DNA from: DATBDN01 sp963715995 | GTDB lineage: Bacteria > Actinomycetota > Thermoleophilia > Solirubrobacterales > Thermoleophilaceae | Assembly (NCBI GenBank): GCA_963715995.1 | Contig: OY970283.1 | Location: 2,914,001-2,978,000 of the forward strand | DNA length: 64,000 nt | Direction of reading: 5' to 3' | In this document: in pieces, positions 59,121 to 64,000 of the stretch | How positions within the stretch are numbered: the stretch's first letter is position 1 | Layout: each line of letters starts with the position of its first letter | Program-made: the position numbers and the translations under genes | The notes under the pieces: generated by a model | Databases searched by the model: none | What the model saw: only the letters and a program-made list of their open reading frames with translations | What the model was told of the DNA's origin: nothing

Positions 59121-61355
59121 CTAACGCGACTGCGCCGGCGGTGCAGCCCCGGGTTCGCTCGCCCAGCCCTCGTCGGGCAGTGCGCCGACCGTGAAACGCA
59201 GCGTTGCGCCGCGGCGCAGCTCGCCCGATCGAAGCCACGTGCGCTCGAACGGCTTGCCCCCGAGCGTCGCCGACTGCACGTAGTGCTTCAGCTCGGACGC
59301 GCCGTCGGCCTCGATCACGAGCGGCTTCTTCGCGCCCACGTTCACGACCGCGCGCGGGAACGCAGGCGTCGACAGCTCCCACGCCTGCGAGCCGGGCGCG
59401 GCGTGGTAGAGCCCGAGCGCCGCCAGCACGTACCAGGCGGACATCGTGCCGGTGTCGTCGTTGCCCGGCATGCCGTCCGGGCGCGCGCTGTAGACGCTCA
59501 TCGCGCGCCTGACCTCACGCTGCGCCTTCCACGGCTGACCGAGCCAGTCGTAGTACCAGGGCGCCCATAGGTCGGTCTCGTTGCTCGGCGTGAACTGGGT
59601 GCCCACGTAGTAGACACCGAACAGGCTGCCCTTGTCCTGCGCGGGCGCGGGCGCGCGGAAGAAGTCGTCCAGTCGCTGCGCAGCGGCGGCCGGCCCGCCG
59701 AGCGTGGCCGCCAGGCCGCTCACGTCCTGCGGCACGAACCACAGGTACTGGTAGCCGGTGCCCTCCTGCCAGCCGTCCTGGAACTCGGGCCGCCACACGC
59801 CCGGCAGGCCGAGCGGGTTCGGGCTCGCGAAGCTGCCGTCCTTGTTGCGCGGGCGCAGGAAGCCGTCGCTCGCGCTCCAGAGGTTGTGCCAGTTGCCGGC
59901 GCGCGCGCTGAAGCTCGCCAGGTCATCCGCGCTGGCGTACTTGCGCAGCGCGGGCAGCATCGCGGCGTCGTCGATCGCGTACTCGAGCGTCAGCGCCGCT
60001 CCGCTGCGGCCGGTCTCGTCCTGCCCGACCCAGCCGCGCTGCATGTAGCCCTCGGTGCCCTCGCGAGCGGTCGCGTGAGGGACGCGCGTGGCGTTGGCGA
60101 GCATCGCCGCCGTGGCGCGCTTGGCCTCCGCGCCCCGCAGGACGCCCTCGCCTACGGCGTCGCCGACCGTGGCGGTGGCGGAGTCCCCGCCCATGATCTG
60201 CTTGTCCACGTTCGCCTGGACCCAGCGCGGCAGCTCACCGTGCGCCTGGTCGGCGTCGTCGAGGATCGAGGTGGCCACGTCGTGGGCGACGGCGGGCGCC
60301 ACCAGCTCGAGCAGCGGGAACTCGGTGCGGTAGGTGTCCCACAGCGACAGCGCCGTGTAGTGGTGCGTGTGCGGCGCGACCGTGCGCACGCGGCCGTCCA
60401 TGCCCAGGTAGCGGCCATCGGCGTCGTCGAAGACCGACGGCATCAGGAAGAAGCGGTAGAGGCTGGAGTAGAAGGTGCGCTCGAGCGCCCGAGTGCCGCC
60501 GCTGGCATCGACGCGCCCGAGCTCGCGGTTCCACACCGCTCGCGCCTGCGCGTGCATCGCGTCGAACGACAGTGACGACGGCGCCTCGGCGGCAAGGTTG
60601 CGCGCGGCGCCGGCGGCGTCGACGTAGCTGATCGCCATGCGCATCGTCAGCGTGCGGTCGGTGCTCGCGTCGAAGCTGAACGCAGTGGCGGCGCCGCTGG
60701 CGCTGCGGGCCGTGAACGGGCGGTCGAAGCTGAGCGCGAACCACACCGTGTACGACTGGTCGCCCAGCTGCGGGCGCGTCCAGCCGCTGACCACGCGGTG
60801 GTCGGCGCTGATGCTGTCCACGGCGCCGTCGTTTGCGTGACCGATGCTCCGGCCGAGGTCGAGCACCACGTTGGCCTGGGTCGTCGCCGGGTAGGTGATC
60901 CTCGCCATCGACGCGCGCACCGCCGAGGTCAGCTCCACGCGCGTGCCGGACTTGGCGAGGTCGACGGCGTAGTAGCCGGGCTGTGCCGTCTCGGTGGCGT
61001 GCTGATACGGGGACGTGTTGTCGGCGGCGGCGAACGACGGCGCGCCGGTCGTTGGCATGAACGGAACGTCGCCCGCGATCTTGATCCCGGCGCCGTCGAA
61101 GTGCGTCAGGCTGAAGTCGCGGATCGCCGGATCCTGGAAGCCGTAGCCGCAGTAGTTCACGGGGTCCTCGCTGCCGTCCGGCAGCGACGTGTCCGGGCCG
61201 GGCTGAATCAGCCCGAACGGGGCGCTCGCGGCGACCATCGGGAAGCCTGATCCGAGCGTGCCCGCGAGCGGGTTCACGTAACCGGCGGGATCCGCGCCGG
61301 CGGCCGCGGGCGCGACGAGCACGCACAGCATCGCGAGCAGCGACAGCCTCTTCAT
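59121..61355 (-). CDS. Secreted GH92 alpha-1,2-mannosidase-like enzyme
   Basis: 744 residues. Signal peptide about 1-20 (CVLVAPAAAGAD). GH92 landmarks: YVNPLAGTLGSGFPMVAASA near the start, GLIQPGPDTS, DFSLTHFDGAG, SLWDTYRTEFPLLELVAP, MPGNDDTGTMSAWYVL. Ca-dependent exo-mannosidase acting on alpha-mannans or N-glycans is the family activity. Nine bases from the histone-like gene start on the same strand. With the divergent PI-PLC-like gene it forms a secreted degradative locus. Confidence 0.9.
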   Translation of the reverse strand: MKRLSLLAMLCVLVAPAAAGADPAGYVNPLAGTLGSGFPMVAASAPFGLIQPGPDTSLPDGSEDPVNYCGYGFQDPAIRDFSLTHFDGAGIKIAGDVPFMPTTGAPSFAAADNTSPYQHATETAQPGYYAVDLAKSGTRVELTSAVRASMARITYPATTQANVVLDLGRSIGHANDGAVDSISADHRVVSGWTRPQLGDQSYTVWFALSFDRPFTARSASGAATAFSFDASTDRTLTMRMAISYVDAAGAARNLAAEAPSSLSFDAMHAQARAVWNRELGRVDASGGTRALERTFYSSLYRFFLMPSVFDDADGRYLGMDGRVRTVAPHTHHYTALSLWDTYRTEFPLLELVAPAVAHDVATSILDDADQAHGELPRWVQANVDKQIMGGDSATATVGDAVGEGVLRGAEAKRATAAMLANATRVPHATAREGTEGYMQRGWVGQDETGRSGAALTLEYAIDDAAMLPALRKYASADDLASFSARAGNWHNLWSASDGFLRPRNKDGSFASPNPLGLPGVWRPEFQDGWQEGTGYQYLWFVPQDVSGLAATLGGPAAAAQRLDDFFRAPAPAQDKGSLFGVYYVGTQFTPSNETDLWAPWYYDWLGQPWKAQREVRRAMSVYSARPDGMPGNDDTGTMSAWYVLAALGLYHAAPGSQAWELSTPAFPRAVVNVGAKKPLVIEADGASELKHYVQSATLGGKPFERTWLRSGELRRGATLRFTVGALPDEGWASEPGAAPPAQSR

Positions 61356-61400
61356 GCAGGGACAACGGCAGGAAGCGGCTCCGGCTTGCGTTTACAAGTC

Positions 61401-62768
61401 GTGAGACGACGTTCGCTCCTGGCCGCGCTGGCCGCCACCGCCCTGATCCCCGCATCCGCGACCGCTGCGACGAGCGGGCAGCTGGCGGACACCTGCGCTC
61501 CCGCCGGCCAGCAGGCACAGACCGTCTGCTACGGCGGGGACGTGATCGAACGCGACGGCCAGGCCTACGCGGCGCCCGATCGCTTCGAGCCGGCGATCGA
61601 GGACTACGAGCAGTCGCTCACGCACCGCACGCTGGCGTTCCAGTACGCGCTCGCGGGCGACGTCCCGTTCGTGAACGCGCCCTGGCTCGGCACCCACAAC
61701 TCGTTCAACTCGATCGCCCAGCAGGGACCTGCGTTGTCGACCACCGACGCGAACCAGCAGCTGACGCTGACCGACCAGCTGCGACTGGACATGCGCTCAC
61801 TGGAGCTCGACATCCACTGGTTCCCGAGCGCGCGGGCGGACGGGAACTACGCCCCGGTCGTCTGCCATGCGGGCGCCGTCTCAGAGCACGACGGCTGCTC
61901 CACCGAGCCGCTGCTCGGGCCGGTGCTCGACCAGCTCGCGGGCTGGCTCCATGCGCATCCCAACCAGGTGCTGCTGCTCTACCTCGAGGACCATCTCGAC
62001 TCGGGCTACGACACGGCTGCGGCCAACATCCGGCAGTCGCTCGGCCGGCTCGTCTACCCGACCGGATCGAGCGATGGCCAGAGCGTGGAGGTTCCCGCTT
62101 CGCTCACGCGCGACCAGGTGCTCGCGGCGCACCACCAGGTGGTGCTGGTGTCGAACTCGAGCAGCGGCGGCGGCGCTGCCTGGCGCTCGCTCGTCCACAC
62201 CTGGAACGACCACGTCGAGCAGACACCGCACGGCTTCCAGGGCTTCCCCGGCTGCGGTCCCGACTACTCGCGCTCGACCTACGACACGAAGCTCGTGCGC
62301 TACTACGAGGACAGCACCTGGCTGTCGGCCGCGTCCGGCGCGGCCAGCGGGTCCGCCGAGGGCGAGGGGCTCACGCCCCGCGACGTTCAGGCCATGGTCC
62401 GCTGCGGCGTCGACCTGTTCGGCTTCGACCAGCTGCAACCCGGTGACGGGCGCCTCGATGCCGCGGTCTGGAGCTGGGCGGACGACCAGCCCGCCGCCGG
62501 CCGCTGCGCCTCGATCCACTCAGACGGGCGCTGGCACTCGTCGGGCTGCCGCCGGCTCCATCCGGCCGCCTGCCGTGGAAGCGACGGCTCCTTCCAGCTG
62601 ACGGCGCCGGTCCGCGAGACCGACGCCGAGAGCGCCTGCCGCGCGCTCGGCGCACGCTTCACCGCGCCGCGAACCGGCTACCAGAACGAGCTCCTGAAGC
62701 AGGCCACGGGCGGCCAGACGGCGTGGCTCGGGCTGGAGCGGGGCAAGCACGCGTGGCGTGCTGTCTGA
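61401..62768 (+). CDS. Secreted PI-PLC-like phosphodiesterase with C-terminal lectin-like domain
   Basis: 455 residues from GTG 61401 (TTG 61386 alternative). Signal peptide about 1-23. PI-PLC X-like barrel about 75-350: WLGTHNSFNSIAQQG with the first catalytic His, SLELDIHWF metal/acid site, VVCHAG second His, LLLYLEDHL. The last 90 residues (WSWADDQPAAGRCASIHSDG, CRRLHPAACRG, ACRALGARF) resemble a C-type-lectin-like domain with paired Cys. Cleaves a phosphodiester, possibly phosphatidylinositol; substrate unproven. Confidence 0.78.
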   Translation: MRRRSLLAALAATALIPASATAATSGQLADTCAPAGQQAQTVCYGGDVIERDGQAYAAPDRFEPAIEDYEQSLTHRTLAFQYALAGDVPFVNAPWLGTHNSFNSIAQQGPALSTTDANQQLTLTDQLRLDMRSLELDIHWFPSARADGNYAPVVCHAGAVSEHDGCSTEPLLGPVLDQLAGWLHAHPNQVLLLYLEDHLDSGYDTAAANIRQSLGRLVYPTGSSDGQSVEVPASLTRDQVLAAHHQVVLVSNSSSGGGAAWRSLVHTWNDHVEQTPHGFQGFPGCGPDYSRSTYDTKLVRYYEDSTWLSAASGAASGSAEGEGLTPRDVQAMVRCGVDLFGFDQLQPGDGRLDAAVWSWADDQPAAGRCASIHSDGRWHSSGCRRLHPAACRGSDGSFQLTAPVRETDAESACRALGARFTAPRTGYQNELLKQATGGQTAWLGLERGKHAWRAV

Positions 62769-62860
62769 GACGCGTGGAAAGCGGGTATCGACCACTGTGA
62801 TGCGCCTCCCCCACGGCGCCGCAGACAATCGGCGCGAGCATCGCTACGGTTTGGAACCCG

Positions 62861-62938
62861 CCTGCAACTGGCCATTGCAGGTAACCCGTTCAGGTATTGG
62901 CCAGTTTTCGTCCAGAAAAAACGTTCGGTTCTTGCAGG
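62861..62938 (+). promoter_or_regulatory. Leader with mutually exclusive hairpins before the L,D-transpeptidase gene
   Basis: CCTGCAA (62861-62867) can pair with TTGCAGG at 62875-62881 or with a second TTGCAGG at 62932-62938. ACTGGCCA (62867-62874), the loop of the first hairpin, can pair with TGGCCAGT (62898-62905), followed by TTTT. The alternatives exclude each other, as in attenuators. It may instead be a set of protein-binding repeats. The remainder of 62769-62960 shows no other feature. Confidence 0.4.
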
Positions 62939-62960
62939 ACTCGCACGCTCTGCCGAACAA

Positions 62961-63689
62961 ATGAACTCTGTGCCCCGGATTCGCAACCGCATCCTCACAC
63001 TCGCCGCGCTGCTTGCAGCGTTCGTTGCCGTGCCGGCAACCGTTGCGCAGGCAGCCGATGCCCCTCCGGCCGCTCGCTACGAGGGGGTCACGGTCACGCG
63101 CTACCTGATGGCGCGCTTCGCGCCCAGCGCCGCCGCCCGCGGAGCCGCCCACCTGTGGACGAACACGGGCTTCAGCAATCGCCGCGCCGTCTACCCCGTG
63201 CTCCAGCACAAGGTCATGGCCGACGGCACCGAGTGGCTGCAGGTCAGGGCGCTGCGCGGCCGCACGCAGGTGGCCGCGTGGATCCCGAAGTGGGCCACCC
63301 GGCGCGTCTGGGATCCCTACCTCGTGAAGGTCGACATATCGCGGCGCATGGCGACGATCTACCGTGGCGGCGTGGCCGTGAAGCGCTGGCGCGTGGTCGT
63401 CGGGGCTCCCTCGACGCCGACGCCGACGGGCCACTTCTACGTCGTCGATCGCATGCACCTCCAGACCAGCTGGGCGCCTGGCAAGTGGGCGCTGGCCACC
63501 TCCGCCTTCTCGCGCATCCTCAAGCACTTCGACGGCGGCCAGGGCGAGGTCGCCCTGCACGCCCGCGGCTACTTGACCGATCCGGTCGGGACCGCTGCCT
63601 CGCACGGCTGCGTGCGCTTCAACGACGGCGACGTCGCTTGGATGGCAGCCCACGTGCCCAACGGCACGCAGGTCTGGATCGAGAAGTAG
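62961..63689 (+). CDS. L,D-transpeptidase (YkuD domain)
   Basis: 242 residues. N-terminal signal or anchor about 10-33 (LLAAFVAVPATVAQAAD). An SH3-like segment about 45-115 (VLQHKVMADGTEWLQVRAL, VAAWIPKWA), then the YkuD domain: YLVKVDISRRMATIYRGG, TPTPTGHFYVVDRM, catalytic SHGCVRFNDGD with Cys about 217. Forms 3-3 peptidoglycan cross-links or attaches envelope proteins. Its leader contains alternative hairpins. Confidence 0.9.
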   Translation: MNSVPRIRNRILTLAALLAAFVAVPATVAQAADAPPAARYEGVTVTRYLMARFAPSAAARGAAHLWTNTGFSNRRAVYPVLQHKVMADGTEWLQVRALRGRTQVAAWIPKWATRRVWDPYLVKVDISRRMATIYRGGVAVKRWRVVVGAPSTPTPTGHFYVVDRMHLQTSWAPGKWALATSAFSRILKHFDGGQGEVALHARGYLTDPVGTAASHGCVRFNDGDVAWMAAHVPNGTQVWIEK

Positions 63690-63692
63690 CGC

Positions 63693-64000
63693 TCAGCCGC
63701 TCGGCGGCGACGTAACCGTGCCGCCCGGTGAGACGCCGGAACCACTCTGCGGCTGCGGCTGCGGGAACGCGACGTAACCGCGGTCGGCGAACGTGCCGAG
63801 GTCGCTCGCGCCCACGCCGTTCACCGAAACCGTGAACAGGCGGTCGCCCACCACCACGGTGCGGTCGATCGGCGGCACGTAGCCGTAGGAATCGGCCGGC
63901 TGGCTCGTGCGCCCGGCCTCGCTCACGCCGCCTGCCTTCGTCGCGTGGAAGCCGATTGCCCCCGTGAACGGCGACTGCCCGTTCCCGTTCGAGTCGTAGT
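63693..64000 (-). CDS. Beta-propeller domain secreted protein, partial (C-terminus only)
   Basis: About 102 codons are visible; the frame is open to the window edge, so the 5' part lies beyond 64000. Visible text NGQSPFTGAIGFHA, then DRTVVVGDRLFTVSVNGVGA and SDLGTFADRGYVAFP match the C-terminal end of actinobacterial and Bacillus beta-propeller secreted proteins (copper amine oxidase-like/Beta_propel), ending in a Pro/Ser/Gly tail. Convergent with the L,D-transpeptidase gene at 3 bp. Confidence 0.65.
   Translation of the reverse strand, partial: YDSNGNGQSPFTGAIGFHATKAGGVSEAGRTSQPADSYGYVPPIDRTVVVGDRLFTVSVNGVGASDLGTFADRGYVAFPQPQPQSGSGVSPGGTVTSPPSG

Overview
The window is about 64 kb of very GC-rich chromosomal DNA with strong GC3 bias, frequent GTG/TTG starts, many start/stop overlaps and a SigA-type primary sigma factor. 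Gene content is that of a free-living, probably soil, actinobacterium: split proton-translocating transhydrogenase, a c-di-AMP riboswitch before a cell-wall gene, HxlR, an EAL-DICT protein, secreted Ca-binding repeat proteins and secreted glycosidases. The style is closest to Thermoleophilia/Solirubrobacterales (Solirubrobacter, Conexibacter, Patulibacter). That placement is inference from gene content; no rRNA or tRNA was seen.

Layout. 1-8.4 kb: end of an ArsA-like ATPase, a membrane protein, a DJ-1/PfpI protein, an unknown protein, HxlR, AIM24, PilT and the primary sigma factor. 8.6-12.6 kb: c-di-AMP riboswitch plus RlpA-like protein, an orphan LuxR-type response regulator, an unknown protein, class II fructose-1,6-bisphosphatase and a membrane protein. 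12.6-15.6 kb: SDR, quinone reductase and thiolase, probably lipid catabolism. 15.6-19 kb: four-gene OpuC/ProU-like osmoprotectant ABC transporter. 19-34 kb: Ca-binding repeat protein with a FecR-like tail, hydrolases, rhodanese, an internally deleted luciferase-like gene, DUF1152, the pntAA/AB/B operon, EAL-DICT, a secreted glycosidase and a second repeat protein. 34-46.7 kb: catalase-related peroxidase, DAHP synthase, LemA plus partner, PHA-synthase-like protein, haloalkane dehalogenase, a large secreted hydrolase, MsrB, an FAD oxidoreductase with compensating frameshifts, a VOC protein, a BioD-like/winged-helix fusion and a degenerate M48-like protein. 46.7-64 kb: membrane glycosyltransferase-like protein, GH36-like enzyme, MsrA, tandem ferritin-like protein, penicillin acylase, desaturase, 5'-3' exonuclease, FAD oxidase, histone-H1-like protein, GH92 mannosidase, PI-PLC-like protein, L,D-transpeptidase and the end of a beta-propeller protein.

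The most unusual feature is not a gene. Three intergenic regions (4.9-5.4, 20.9-21.4 and 55.6-56.3 kb) carry a composite element immediately 3' of a gene in the sense direction: usually short GC-rich tandem repeats, then a conserved core containing CGGCCARGGGGYGGCTG, then imperfect palindromes. Four core copies are present. Two of the elements share an identical 47-bp hairpin and a collinear block of three 45-bp palindromes in opposite orientation. No transposase is nearby. The element looks like an undescribed dispersed 3'-end or terminator-like repeat family. A second candidate is the leader of the L,D-transpeptidase gene, which has mutually exclusive pairings.

Genes are packed tightly. Five convergent pairs overlap tail to tail by exactly 4 bp at shared stop codons, so antisense read-through or very compact termination is expected.
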